DNA of 64,000 nucleotides from assembly GCF_000739915.1 (NCBI RefSeq), contig NZ_BBJT01000001.1, positions 186,001 to 250,000 of the forward strand, written 5' to 3'. The notes below the pieces were generated by a model, which saw only the letters and a program-made list of their open reading frames with translations, was not told where the DNA came from and did not search any database. This DNA is from Paenibacillus chitinolyticus NBRC 15660. Its GTDB lineage: Bacteria > Bacillota > Bacilli > Paenibacillales > NBRC-103111. Made by a program: the position numbers and the translations under genes. Shown one piece after another: positions 1 to 9,294 of this stretch; position 1 is the stretch's first letter; every line of letters starts with the position of its first letter.

Positions 1-1
1 T

Positions 2-733
2 CTCGCGTATTTTCTGTGGGGAGAAGCGCTCGGCATCGTGCAGCTGGCCGGTTTTTGCATCGTCATACTCGGTCTGCTCGTCATCCGGTATTCGCATGAT
101 CTGAAGCTGGGTCAGCTGCAAGGAATCCAGTGGGGCCTGCTGACGATGCTGTTCTTCGGCTTTACGGATTTATCGTCCAAGCAGGCGACCTTATCGGCAG
201 CGAATACGTTGCCTCTACTAACCGTCATGTACGGTACAGGCACCATCATGTTCGCATGCATGTACCTGCTGTCCAGACTGAAGGTTCCGGCGGAGACGGG
301 TCAAAAAATCGTGGCTTCCGAGACGGCGAGCGTCAGCACGAACGACCGGGAGCTCGGATACGGGCACGATGCGCAGCACGCGCAGATTTCACGGCACTCC
401 GACGAGGACAAGGGTCTTCCCGGCAGCGAAGACGATCTTCGGACGCACCCTGCTACGGGCGGCACGGACAATCCGGCATCCCCTGAGTGGTCGATGAAAC
501 GGACCGTGCTCTGGGGGATGACCGTCGGCATCACGAACCTGGCCGGGATGCTGTTCATCATCCCCGCATTCCGGGGAGGCGTGACGGGGATCGTATCCGC
601 CATCAGCGCGATGAGCGTCGTGCTGGTTCTGCTGTACGCGCAGTTCTACCTCAAAGAAAACATTTCCAGGAGGGAAGCGTGCGGGATGCTTCTGGCCCTG
701 GCCGGTATTCTCGTGGTGAGGTTGGCGTCATGA
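2..733 (+). CDS. EamA/DMT-family membrane transporter, 5' end missing
   Basis: The reading frame is open to the first bases of the window, so the gene starts upstream; a GTG at 38 is only an internal in-frame codon. The visible 243 residues contain hydrophobic helices typical of the drug/metabolite transporter superfamily (the YFLWGE...LAGFCIVILGLL pattern is the usual end of the first EamA repeat), then a second repeat ending in ...ACGMLLALAGILVVRLAS. Members are usually 10-helix inner-membrane exporters or importers of small metabolites; the substrate cannot be told. Between two helices there is an unusually long hydrophilic stretch (about residues 95-165) rich in Asp, Glu, Gly, His and Ser, where EamA proteins normally have a short loop. 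A rho-independent terminator follows directly. Confidence 0.8.
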   Translation, partial: LAYFLWGEALGIVQLAGFCIVILGLLVIRYSHDLKLGQLQGIQWGLLTMLFFGFTDLSSKQATLSAANTLPLLTVMYGTGTIMFACMYLLSRLKVPAETGQKIVASETASVSTNDRELGYGHDAQHAQISRHSDEDKGLPGSEDDLRTHPATGGTDNPASPEWSMKRTVLWGMTVGITNLAGMLFIIPAFRGGVTGIVSAISAMSVVLVLLYAQFYLKENISRREACGMLLALAGILVVRLAS

Positions 734-773
734 CACGGCGCTGCCGCACGTAAATGAAACGGAGATAGCATAC

Positions 774-809
774 AGCCAGTCTGTTCCGCTGAGAACACTG
801 GCTTTTTTT
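774..809 (+). terminator. Rho-independent terminator after the DMT transporter
   Basis: AGCCAGT (774-780) pairs with ACTGGCT (797-803). An inner GTTC/GAAC pairing extends the stem, and a run of seven T follows. Confidence 0.85.
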
Positions 810-920
810 ATGCACCTTTACAAAAAAATCATAAAAGAAGCATGACCCGCGTTCATGTTCCCGGTTCTCCTTTTCGGTATAATGTTCAATAAAGCGTTTA
901 CATTACGAGATGATGGGGGA

Positions 921-3239
921 GTGTACAGCCTGAAGAGAATACCATTTAATCGGCGCAGCGTTATTGTAACCTGGCTCATTTCCTACATAACCGTGCTGCT
1001 TGTTCCCGTTCTGATCAACGGTGTGATTTATATGGTGACGTGGAATGTGGTCGAAACGGAAGTCAACCGGTCGAATGAGGCCGTGATCAAGCAGATGGAG
1101 CAGGCGATCGACAATCATTTGAAAGGCATCGAAAGGCTTAGCGTCGAAATGGCGCTCAACAAGCGGCTTGCGGGGTTTATCCATGCGGGCAGCCCTCTGA
1201 CGGACGACGACCACTATGAACTGATCGGCATTGCGGGTGATCTGGGCGTATATAAGGTGGCCAACGATTTTATCGATCAGATTTATATCTATTACAAAAA
1301 TAGCGATACGGTCATATCATCCCGCGAACGCACGGACAGCCGCGTCTTATATGAGACTTTACGCGAAAACGAAGGCACGGACTACGGCGAATGGAAATCT
1401 TTTTTCGATAAAAGATTTATCCAGGAGTATGCGCCGGTGACGCTTTCGGAGAACGGCAGCAAAACCGGCGCCGTCCTGTACGCCAAATCGGTTATTTTGG
1501 ACAATCCCGATCTTCCCGGCGGTGTCATTCTTTTTGTGATCAAAGAATCCAAGCTTCTGGCGAATCTCGCGCCGGTCCACAATGCCTCCGTAGCCGTGCT
1601 GGACGAGAAAAACCGGCTGCTGGCTTCCTCCGGCACCGACCAAAAGACCGATTATCCGGCCTACGGGGAGCTCTCCGGCAAGAGCGGGCTCGTTTACAAA
1701 AAATCGGCCGGAAGGAATCTGGCCGTATCCTACACCACATCCGAACAGACCGGCTGGAAGTACGTGTCGATGATGCCGGCGGAGATTTTTGACGAGAAGA
1801 TGGAGCATATGTCGGTTCTTATTTTTGTGAATTTGTTTTTGAGCCTCTTGATCGGAGGGATTTTGACGTTCCTGTTCCTGAAAAAGAACTACAGCCCCAT
1901 TCATGTTCTGATCCGTAATCTCTCCACCAAGTCAGGTCTGGCGTTCGAAGAAGGGTCCAATGAATACGGCTTCGTCCAGAAGGCGTTGAACAACGCTTTT
2001 GCCGAGAAGGAGAACGTCAGCCGGCGGTTGATGCAGCATCGGGATGCGATCCGGTCCCACTTTCTACAGGGGCTTCTCAAAGGCAGGCTCGATCCCAATG
2101 TGCCGGTTCATGAATCCCTGTCCGCTCACGATATCGGGTTTCCGTATGAACACTATGCCGTCCTGCTTTTCCGGATCGATCAATTCGGAAAGTGGGACGA
2201 GCCTGGCGGAGGCGACGCCAAAAAAATCCGGCAGATTCAATTCCTTCTGATGAACGTGGCGGAAGAAGCGGCGGTAGCCGGAAGATGCAGAGCGGTCACT
2301 GCCGGGATAGACGATATGCAGGCCTGCATTTTGAATATCAGTCCTGAAGCCGACGAAGGAGAGATCCGGCGGCTCGCTCAGCAGGTGCAAGCGTTTTTGC
2401 TGGACCATTTCCAGGTCCGGTTAACGATCGCGATCAGCGGCGTTCATGCGGGTCTCGCGACCGTTCCCTTCGCTTATCAAGAAGCGCTGGCCGCGATGGA
2501 ATACCGCATCGTTATGGGTAGCGGTGAAGTGATCGCCTACGGGGATCTGCCCGGGGGAGACGAGTTCGAGGAGGCGGCTTTCTATTCCTATCCGATGCAT
2601 GTGGAGCAGCAGTTGATCAACTTCGTGAAAGCGGGAGATTTCGGGCAGGCGAATGCGCTCGTGGAACAAGTTATTGAGCGCAATGTGGTGCAGAAGACGC
2701 TTTCCGTCCCTCTCAGCCGCTGTCTGCTGTTCGATCTGGTCGGCACCTTGCTCAAAGCGCTCGATGAAATCGGACTGCCAGGCAAACGGGAGCTGATCCG
2801 CGAACTGAATCCGGCCGAACGGCTGGCGGGCTCGGAGACGCTCCAGGAAATGACGGCCGGTATGCGGGAGGTGCTGTCGCGCGTATGCGGGTTTATCCAG
2901 GAAAGCCGCAAACCGGAGCACGATCAGCTCAGCCGGCAGGTAGCAGAGTATGTGCGGCAGAATTACAGCTCGGAAAACCTGAATATTAGCATGATCGGAG
3001 AAGCGTTCGGTCTCACGCCTTCTTATTTGTCCAAGCAGTTCAAAGCTCAGACGGGTGAAGCGCTGCTGGACGTGATCCAGAAAGTCCGTCTTGCGGAAGC
3101 CAAGAAACTGCTGTCGCAATCGAGCGACCCGATTATTGAAATTGCCCGGAAAGTCGGCTATTCCGATATCAATACCTTCAACCGGATTTTCAAAAAATTC
3201 GAAGGCGTCACACCGGGCAAATACAAAGAAATCCTGTAG
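921..3239 (+). CDS. Membrane-anchored AraC-family transcriptional regulator
   Basis: About 772 residues. The N-terminus has one transmembrane helix (WLISYITVLLVPVLINGVIYMV), then an extracytoplasmic sensor region of about 240 residues, a second helix (about 300-325, LIFVNLFLSLLIGGILTFLFL), a cytoplasmic linker, and a C-terminal AraC DNA-binding domain (last 100 residues, with SYLSKQFKAQTGE and GYSDINTFNRIFKKFEGVTPGKYKEIL). This architecture is common in Paenibacillus next to LplB/LplC-type sugar transporters, which it probably controls. An ATG at 855 also opens the frame, but a TATAAT box at 878-883 lies downstream of it. GTG 921, or even CTG 930 (well spaced from GGGGGAG 915-921), is therefore more likely. 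It probably senses an extracellular oligosaccharide or the binding protein encoded next. Confidence 0.85.
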   Translation: MYSLKRIPFNRRSVIVTWLISYITVLLVPVLINGVIYMVTWNVVETEVNRSNEAVIKQMEQAIDNHLKGIERLSVEMALNKRLAGFIHAGSPLTDDDHYELIGIAGDLGVYKVANDFIDQIYIYYKNSDTVISSRERTDSRVLYETLRENEGTDYGEWKSFFDKRFIQEYAPVTLSENGSKTGAVLYAKSVILDNPDLPGGVILFVIKESKLLANLAPVHNASVAVLDEKNRLLASSGTDQKTDYPAYGELSGKSGLVYKKSAGRNLAVSYTTSEQTGWKYVSMMPAEIFDEKMEHMSVLIFVNLFLSLLIGGILTFLFLKKNYSPIHVLIRNLSTKSGLAFEEGSNEYGFVQKALNNAFAEKENVSRRLMQHRDAIRSHFLQGLLKGRLDPNVPVHESLSAHDIGFPYEHYAVLLFRIDQFGKWDEPGGGDAKKIRQIQFLLMNVAEEAAVAGRCRAVTAGIDDMQACILNISPEADEGEIRRLAQQVQAFLLDHFQVRLTIAISGVHAGLATVPFAYQEALAAMEYRIVMGSGEVIAYGDLPGGDEFEEAAFYSYPMHVEQQLINFVKAGDFGQANALVEQVIERNVVQKTLSVPLSRCLLFDLVGTLLKALDEIGLPGKRELIRELNPAERLAGSETLQEMTAGMREVLSRVCGFIQESRKPEHDQLSRQVAEYVRQNYSSENLNISMIGEAFGLTPSYLSKQFKAQTGEALLDVIQKVRLAEAKKLLSQSSDPIIEIARKVGYSDINTFNRIFKKFEGVTPGKYKEIL

Positions 3240-3443
3240 AAACCGCTGCGTGCGGTTTTACGCTTTTGTGTGTTTTTTACAGACGGAGTGCGGTTTTTAC
3301 AGGCTCCCGGTCACCCCGGATTTCGGCAAATTGATGGGCTATTCCGGTTTTTGAAGATATCTTTTGGAGGCAGCGGCAAGTCATACTGACACTGAGATGC
3401 GCGACGAAACCGTGCATCCGTGATTTTGAAGAGGAGGGTTTGC

Positions 3444-5069
3444 ATGGTCAGACATGCGGGAAGAAAAAACAGCCGTTCGGGCGTCATCGTCATTCTGGCA
3501 GCTTCGGTTATGCTCGCGGCTTGTTCGGCCGGTGGAAGAGGAGGGAAGGAAGAGAAAGAATCGGCGGTGGCTTCGGAACCCGGCAAATACCCGATTCGTG
3601 CGGAAGAAACGCTAACTTCGTGGGAGCCGATGGACACGAACCTTTCCGCATTCGTAACGAATCTGGCGGACTCGCCGTTCGGCAAGCAGCTGGAGAAAGA
3701 AACGGGCATCAAAGTGAAGTACACGCACCCGGCGGACGGTCAGTCCAAAGATCAATTCAATCTCTTGATCGCGTCCAACAATTTGCCCGATGTGATCGAG
3801 TACAACTGGAGCGGCGGAAACGGGTCGTACCCGGGCGGACCGGAGAAAGCCATCGCCGATAAGGTGATCATTCCGCTCAATCCGTATATCGACAAGTACG
3901 CGCCGAACTTGAAAAAGCTGCTCGAGCAAGACAAAGAGCTGGACAAAATGATCAAAACGGACAGCGGTAATTACTACGTGTTTCCGATGATCCGCCCGGA
4001 GAACGGGCTTGTATTCCGGGGACCCATGATCCGTAAGGACTGGCTGGACGAATTGAAATTGGACGTTCCGGTGACGATCGACGACTGGTACACCGTTTTG
4101 AAAGCGTTTAAAGAGCGCAAAGGGGCGGCCTCGCCGTTTTCCGCCTTATATCAGAACGAGTTTAACATCCAGGACGCTTTTATCGGCGCCTACAAAACGG
4201 CAAACCGGTACTATATCGACGATGAGGGGCAAGTCAGATACGGGCCGGTCGATCCTCAATTCAAAGAGGCGCTGACGCTTCTGCGCAAGTGGTATGCGGA
4301 GGGGCTGATCGATAAAGATTTCGCCCTCAATACGGATTCCAAATCACTGGATACGAAAATGCTGAACGACAGCACCGGTGCGACGGTTCATCTCCTGAGC
4401 GGCGGAATGGGAAGATGGATGGATACGGGAAAGAAGAAGAATCCGAATTTTCAGCTCGTCGCCGCTCCTTATCCGACGCTGACCAAAGGCGAGCGCCCGT
4501 TCATCGGACAGCGGGATTTCAAATATAATCCGGCTGCCAGCAAAGCGGTTTCGGATGCCTCTAAAAATCCGGAGCTAGCCGTGAGGTGGCTGGATTACGC
4601 GTACGGCGAGAAGGGCAGTCTGCTGTTTAACTTCGGGACGGAAGGCGACAGCTATACCCTGAACAACGGAACGCCAGCATTTACCGATAAAATCGCAAAG
4701 GACGGGAAATACACCCTTCAGCAAATGATTTCCCAATACACGAAACCGAACGGACCTTATCTCGGGGACAGCCGGAAGAACTTCAATACATTCAAGCAGC
4801 AGGACGAAGCCCTGAAAATATGGTCCGAGACCGATGCGGCGAAGCATGTTATGCCGCAGTTTATTACGCCGACCGTAGAGGAGAGCAAAGAAATCGCCAA
4901 GCTGAACACGGCTATTACGAGTTACAAGGAAGAAATGTTTATCAAATTCGTGATGGGAAAAGAGCCCTTGGATAAATTCGACGAGTACGTAAAGCGGATC
5001 AAGGAGATGGGGATCGATAGAGTGACGAAGATTTACCAGGATGCCTTCGACCGCTACAACAAGCGCTGA
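3444..5069 (+). CDS. Extracellular solute-binding lipoprotein of a sugar ABC transporter
   Basis: 541 residues from ATG 3444, preceded by GAGGAGGG (the in-frame GTG at 3420 has no ribosome site). A positively charged start and hydrophobic core end in the lipobox LAAC with Cys27, so the mature protein is lipid-anchored to the outer face of the membrane. The rest has the two-lobe layout of family-1-type sugar-binding proteins of the Paenibacillus/LipO type (DLPDVIEYNWSGG, GLVFRGPMIRKDWLDEL, RPFIGQRDFKYNPAAS). It lies upstream of two permease genes, 95 bp before the first. No ATPase gene is present nearby, as usual for this group, which shares an MsmX-like ATPase. The neighbouring glycosidase, esterase and lyase suggest plant- or algal-polysaccharide oligosaccharides as ligand; that is inference. 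Confidence 0.9.
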   Translation: MVRHAGRKNSRSGVIVILAASVMLAACSAGGRGGKEEKESAVASEPGKYPIRAEETLTSWEPMDTNLSAFVTNLADSPFGKQLEKETGIKVKYTHPADGQSKDQFNLLIASNNLPDVIEYNWSGGNGSYPGGPEKAIADKVIIPLNPYIDKYAPNLKKLLEQDKELDKMIKTDSGNYYVFPMIRPENGLVFRGPMIRKDWLDELKLDVPVTIDDWYTVLKAFKERKGAASPFSALYQNEFNIQDAFIGAYKTANRYYIDDEGQVRYGPVDPQFKEALTLLRKWYAEGLIDKDFALNTDSKSLDTKMLNDSTGATVHLLSGGMGRWMDTGKKKNPNFQLVAAPYPTLTKGERPFIGQRDFKYNPAASKAVSDASKNPELAVRWLDYAYGEKGSLLFNFGTEGDSYTLNNGTPAFTDKIAKDGKYTLQQMISQYTKPNGPYLGDSRKNFNTFKQQDEALKIWSETDAAKHVMPQFITPTVEESKEIAKLNTAITSYKEEMFIKFVMGKEPLDKFDEYVKRIKEMGIDRVTKIYQDAFDRYNKR

Positions 5070-5164
5070 TAACATGCTTTGCGGCAGCCCGGTTATCGGA
5101 TTTTACGTTGTGAACAAGTACGTCTCACGACCGGAGCTGCCGATACGAACGGAGGAATTGTGTC

Positions 5165-6121
5165 ATGGCTGCCATAAATCAGGAAGCTCTGCCGTACCCG
5201 GCCGTAAAAAAACGGACCCGGACCGGCCTTCTGCTCGATATCCGCAAAAACAAACTTTTATATGTAATGCTGCTGCCTGTACTGCTTTACTATATCGTCT
5301 TTCACTATGCTCCCATGTACGGCGCTATTATCGCTTTTAAAGATTTCTCGCCGAGGCTGGGCATCTGGGGAAGCGAATGGGTCGGATTCGCCCATTTCGA
5401 GACCTTTTTCTCCGGAGCTTATTTCTGGAGGACGATCAAAAATACGATTCTGATCAGCTTGAATGAACTTGTTTTCGGATTTCCGGCGCCGATCATTTTA
5501 GCCTTGCTGCTGAACGAAGTGCGGAACTCGGTCTTTAAGCGGACGGTTCAGACCGTGACTTACATGCCTTATTTTATTTCCCTCGTCGTGATCTGCGGCA
5601 TCATCAAAGATTTTACGGCGAGCAGCGGCGTAATTAACGATATCATCGCTTTCTTCGGCGGCGAACGCTTGACACTTCTGCTGGAACCGGAGTGGTTTCG
5701 TACCATTTATGTGTCATCGGGCATCTGGCAGCATATCGGATGGGGGACCATCATCTATTTGGCCGCCTTGACCGGCATTGATCAGGAACAATACGAAGCG
5801 GCCAAAATGGACGGCGCCGGGCGCTGGAAGCAGATGCTGAACGTTACGCTGCCAGGACTGATGCCGACCATCATTATTCTGCTGATTCTGGAGCTGGGCC
5901 GTATGATGAACGTCGGTTTCGAAAAGATCATCCTGCTTTACAATCCGAGTACGTTCGATACCGCAGACGTCGTGTCTTCCTATGTGTATCGTGTGGGGCT
6001 GCAGGAGTTTAATTACAGCTTCAGCTCTGCGGTCGGTCTATTCAACTCCGCCGTGAACTTCACGCTGCTTCTCGGTTCCAACTGGATCAGCCGGAAGCTG
6101 AACAGCACGAGTCTCTGGTAG
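5165..6121 (+). CDS. Sugar ABC transporter permease, LplB type
   Basis: 318 residues with six predicted membrane helices. The start ATG follows GGAGGAATTGTGTC. The N-terminal segment LLYVMLLPVLLYYIVFHYAPMYG and the EAA-loop region around EQYEAAKMDGAGRWKQML (site of ATPase contact, with conserved Glu-Ala-Ala and Gly) are characteristic of the LplB/YtcP branch of binding-protein-dependent permeases. It would form a heterodimeric channel with the next gene product, 18 bp downstream. It sits between the binding protein and the second permease in one operon. Confidence 0.93.
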   Translation: MAAINQEALPYPAVKKRTRTGLLLDIRKNKLLYVMLLPVLLYYIVFHYAPMYGAIIAFKDFSPRLGIWGSEWVGFAHFETFFSGAYFWRTIKNTILISLNELVFGFPAPIILALLLNEVRNSVFKRTVQTVTYMPYFISLVVICGIIKDFTASSGVINDIIAFFGGERLTLLLEPEWFRTIYVSSGIWQHIGWGTIIYLAALTGIDQEQYEAAKMDGAGRWKQMLNVTLPGLMPTIIILLILELGRMMNVGFEKIILLYNPSTFDTADVVSSYVYRVGLQEFNYSFSSAVGLFNSAVNFTLLLGSNWISRKLNSTSLW

Positions 6122-6139
6122 GAAAGGAAGGAATCCCTA

Positions 6140-7015
6140 GTGAACAAACGGAGTTTCTCCGAACGGGCGTTTGACGGCTTCAATCTGTTTTTACTTACCC
6201 TGCTCATGATTGTAACGATCTATCCTCTCGTGTACGTTGTGTTCGCCTCGCTCAGCGATGCAGGAGGTCTTCTTGCGCACAAAGGTTTTTTGTGGAAGCC
6301 GGTCGGCTTCTCGCTGGACGCCTACGCGAACGTTTTCCGCAATCCCATGATTCTGAAAGGCTACGGCAACACGTTTTTCGTGGTCGTCCTGGGACTTACG
6401 TGCAACATTTTGCTGACTTCGCTCGGCGCTTACGCGCTGTCCCGCAAAAGTCTCGCTTACCGCAAACGGATTATGCTGTTCATCGTGTTCACGATGTTTT
6501 TCAGCGGCGGGCTTATCCCTTTTTATTTGACGGTCAAAGGGGTGGGGCTTGCGAACACGCTGTGGGCGCTTATAATTCCGACGGCGGTTAACACGTTTAA
6601 TCTGATTCTGATGAAAACGGCTTTCGAGGGCATCCCGGATGCACTGGAGGAGTCGGCCAAAATCGACGGGGCGAATGATTTCGTCATTCTGTTCCGGATC
6701 GTCCTGCCGCTCTCACTTCCGGTTCTTGCCGTCATGCTGCTCTATTACGGCGTCGGCCACTGGAATTCGTGGTTTAACGCCCTCATCTTCCTGCAGGAAA
6801 GATCCATGTTTCCTTTGCAGCTCATTTTGCGGGAAATTCTTCTGCAGGGGGAAGCAAACGCCAATTTGGGCGCATCCGAAGGCGATGTGGCTATGCTTAC
6901 CGTCACGCTAAAATACGCAACCATTATCGTCGCAACGGTGCCGATTCTGCTTGTTTATCCGTTTTTGCAGAAATATTTCGTTAAAGGGGCTCTTATCGGC
7001 GCGATAAAAGGATAG
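6140..7015 (+). CDS. Sugar ABC transporter permease, LplC/YtcP type
   Basis: 291 residues from GTG 6140, with GGAAGGAATCCCTA upstream. Six helices are expected; the EAA motif region reads EGIPDALEESAKIDGANDFVILFRI and is the contact site for the shared ATPase. The C-terminus (YPFLQKYFVKGALIGAIKG) is the typical LplC ending. It pairs with the preceding permease, and the glycosidase gene starts 11 bp after its stop, so both belong to one transcript. Confidence 0.93.
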   Translation: MNKRSFSERAFDGFNLFLLTLLMIVTIYPLVYVVFASLSDAGGLLAHKGFLWKPVGFSLDAYANVFRNPMILKGYGNTFFVVVLGLTCNILLTSLGAYALSRKSLAYRKRIMLFIVFTMFFSGGLIPFYLTVKGVGLANTLWALIIPTAVNTFNLILMKTAFEGIPDALEESAKIDGANDFVILFRIVLPLSLPVLAVMLLYYGVGHWNSWFNALIFLQERSMFPLQLILREILLQGEANANLGASEGDVAMLTVTLKYATIIVATVPILLVYPFLQKYFVKGALIGAIKG

Positions 7016-7026
7016 GGGGAAGCTTC

Positions 7027-9294
7027 ATGAAGCCATCCGTAACGGACAGCCTGAGACTGGATCTCGATTGGCAGGCATTTATGGCGGAGCACGATATGGA
7101 ATGGGTCGTGAAACCGACGAGCTGGAATGAAGGCGCTTACATTGGAAACGGAACGATTGGAGCGATGGTCTACGGTGCGGAACATGCGAAAAAGCGGCGG
7201 ACGCTCCGGTTTGTTATGGGCCGCACCGATGTGACGGCAACCCGTACGGACCGGGATGATTTTAAACCCCGTGTGCCGATCGGCGAAATGAATCTGGAGC
7301 TGGCGGGTCTGATTTATAATCCCACACGGCTGAGGGTGGATTTGTGGAACGCCGAGCTTCGCGGCTTACTGACTACGACATGCGGTGAAGTGTGCATCCG
7401 GGCGCTTGTGCATGCCGAAGAAACGGTCATGGCGATAGAACTGGAAACGTCGGAGGAGGAAAGGGAGGCACGCCTGGAATGGGTGCCTCACTCCGAAGTG
7501 GACGATGTGCTCAAGTTTGCCGACGGAATCAACGTGAATCAGTACATCCCGCTTGTCATGCACGAGACGTCCCGGGAAGATGGAGTGACTATTGCTATCC
7601 AGCGTTTCGCGGGAGGAGAAGAATGCGGGGAAGGGTGCGTCACCGCCTGGAAAGTCATGCAATTGCCTGAAGGACGGAGAGTCGCCTTCGTCTCTATCCA
7701 GAACAGCTGCACCGATGAGGCGCGTAAGAACGCGGTGGAAGCGGTCAGGAAAGCGGCGTCCGCCGATTTCGGCGAATGGGTGTCCGCTCACCGCAGGTGG
7801 TGGCACGGCTATTACCGCCAAAGCTTTCTATCCATCCCCGACCGGCATCTGGAAAGTTTCTACTGGATTCAGATGTATAAACTGGCCTCGGCGGCAAGGG
7901 CAGACAGTGTCCTGCTGGACAATCAGGGTCCTTGGCTTGCGCCGACTCCCTGGGCCCGAAACTGGTTCAACATGAACGTCCAGATGAGTTATTCCCCGGT
8001 GTACGCGTCCAACCGTCTCGCGATCGGAGAGTCGATGGTCCAAGCGGTAGCGGACAACAGAGAGCATCTGAGGGAAAATGTTCCGCTGCCGTACCGCCAT
8101 GATTCCGCGGGCCTTGGGAGAAGCGGCAGCTTTGACCTCCGCAGCGAGACAGGCGAGGAAATCGGGAATTTGACCTGGCTCTGCCACTGTCTGTGGCGGC
8201 AGTACCGGTATTCCATGGACGACGGGCTGCTGCGGGATGTCCTGTATCCCGTGCTGCGCGGAAGCGTTAATTACTACTTGCATCTGCTTCACGCGGGCGA
8301 GGACGGGAAGCTGCATCTGCCTCCGTCGATCTCGCCGGAATACGGCTCCTTCAAACGGCTGACCGTCAGCGATTGCCATTACGACCTCGCGCTCCTCCGG
8401 TGGGGATGCGAGACGCTGCTTGCCGCAGACGCACGGCTCGGAAACGGCGATCCCCTTGCCGGAAGGTGGCGGGAAGTGCTGGACAATCTGACGCCGCTGC
8501 CGGTGGACGAAAGCGGCTATATGGTCGGCCGAGGAGTCCCTCTTGCCTTCGGGCACAGGCACTTCAGCCATCTGCTGGCGGTTTTTCCGCTGCACCTGGT
8601 CAGCCCGGACCGGGAAGAGGAACGGGAATTGATCGCCCGTTCCCTCCGGCACTGGCTGGACAGCGAAGGCGACCTGCGGGGCTTCAGCTTTACAGGGGCG
8701 GCTTCGATCGCCGCCACGCTCGGCTGGGGGGACGCGGCCCTGCGCCTGCTTCGTGCGCTTCTCGGCCTTATCAAGCCGAACACGATGTACAAAGAAGCCG
8801 GGCCTGTCATCGAGACCCCTCTTGCCGGGGCCGAATCGCTGCACGATATGCTGCTGCAAAGCTGGGGCGGCACGATCCGGATCTTTCCCGCGGTGCCGGA
8901 AGAGTGGCGGGAGGCCGCCTTCCACGACTTGCGGGCCGAGGGCGCCTTCCTCGTCAGCGCCGTCCGCCGCGCCGGGGCCACGTCTTTCGTGAGGGTCAAG
9001 AGTCTGGCGGGCGAGCCTTGCGAAATCCGAACGGGCTGGACCGGCGCGGTTCACTGGCGGCTGGACGGTGAGACCGCGTGTCATGTCGTGCAGGTGGCGG
9101 ACAGCCGGGAGTCAATCACGCTTCCGCTGAATGCGGGCGATGACGCGATTCTTTATCCGGCCGGGGAAGAACCCGAGCTGCGGATCGGGCCCGCTTCGGG
9201 GAAAACAGGGCCCGTCCGGTATTTCGGAGGTTCCAAGCCTTGGCGCCTGCACGGATTTCCGTTCCGCAATCTGTTAGAGGAGGATCGAACATGA
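7027..9294 (+). CDS. GH95-like glycoside hydrolase (cytoplasmic)
   Basis: 755 residues without a signal peptide, so it probably acts on imported oligosaccharides. The order of motifs matches GH95: an N-terminal beta region with WNEGAYIGNGTIGAMVYG, an (alpha/alpha)6 catalytic region with LPPSISPEYG (Glu438 at the position of the GH95 general acid in PSxSPE), and near the C-terminus MLLQSWGGTIRIFPAVPEEW, equivalent to the GH95 signature LLQSHxGxIxLLPALPxxW. The His of LLQSH is Trp here, and the N-terminal part diverges, so it may belong to a sub-family with a specificity other than alpha-L-fucose (alpha-L-galactose is also known in the family). Its stop overlaps the next start as ATGA (9291-9294), showing translational coupling to the esterase. 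Confidence 0.72.
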   Translation: MKPSVTDSLRLDLDWQAFMAEHDMEWVVKPTSWNEGAYIGNGTIGAMVYGAEHAKKRRTLRFVMGRTDVTATRTDRDDFKPRVPIGEMNLELAGLIYNPTRLRVDLWNAELRGLLTTTCGEVCIRALVHAEETVMAIELETSEEEREARLEWVPHSEVDDVLKFADGINVNQYIPLVMHETSREDGVTIAIQRFAGGEECGEGCVTAWKVMQLPEGRRVAFVSIQNSCTDEARKNAVEAVRKAASADFGEWVSAHRRWWHGYYRQSFLSIPDRHLESFYWIQMYKLASAARADSVLLDNQGPWLAPTPWARNWFNMNVQMSYSPVYASNRLAIGESMVQAVADNREHLRENVPLPYRHDSAGLGRSGSFDLRSETGEEIGNLTWLCHCLWRQYRYSMDDGLLRDVLYPVLRGSVNYYLHLLHAGEDGKLHLPPSISPEYGSFKRLTVSDCHYDLALLRWGCETLLAADARLGNGDPLAGRWREVLDNLTPLPVDESGYMVGRGVPLAFGHRHFSHLLAVFPLHLVSPDREEERELIARSLRHWLDSEGDLRGFSFTGAASIAATLGWGDAALRLLRALLGLIKPNTMYKEAGPVIETPLAGAESLHDMLLQSWGGTIRIFPAVPEEWREAAFHDLRAEGAFLVSAVRRAGATSFVRVKSLAGEPCEIRTGWTGAVHWRLDGETACHVVQVADSRESITLPLNAGDDAILYPAGEEPELRIGPASGKTGPVRYFGGSKPWRLHGFPFRNLLEEDRT

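Noticed and set aside
7828-9084. 418-codon minus-strand frame
   Set aside because: Antisense of the GH95-like gene in GC-rich DNA; no family motifs or start signals.
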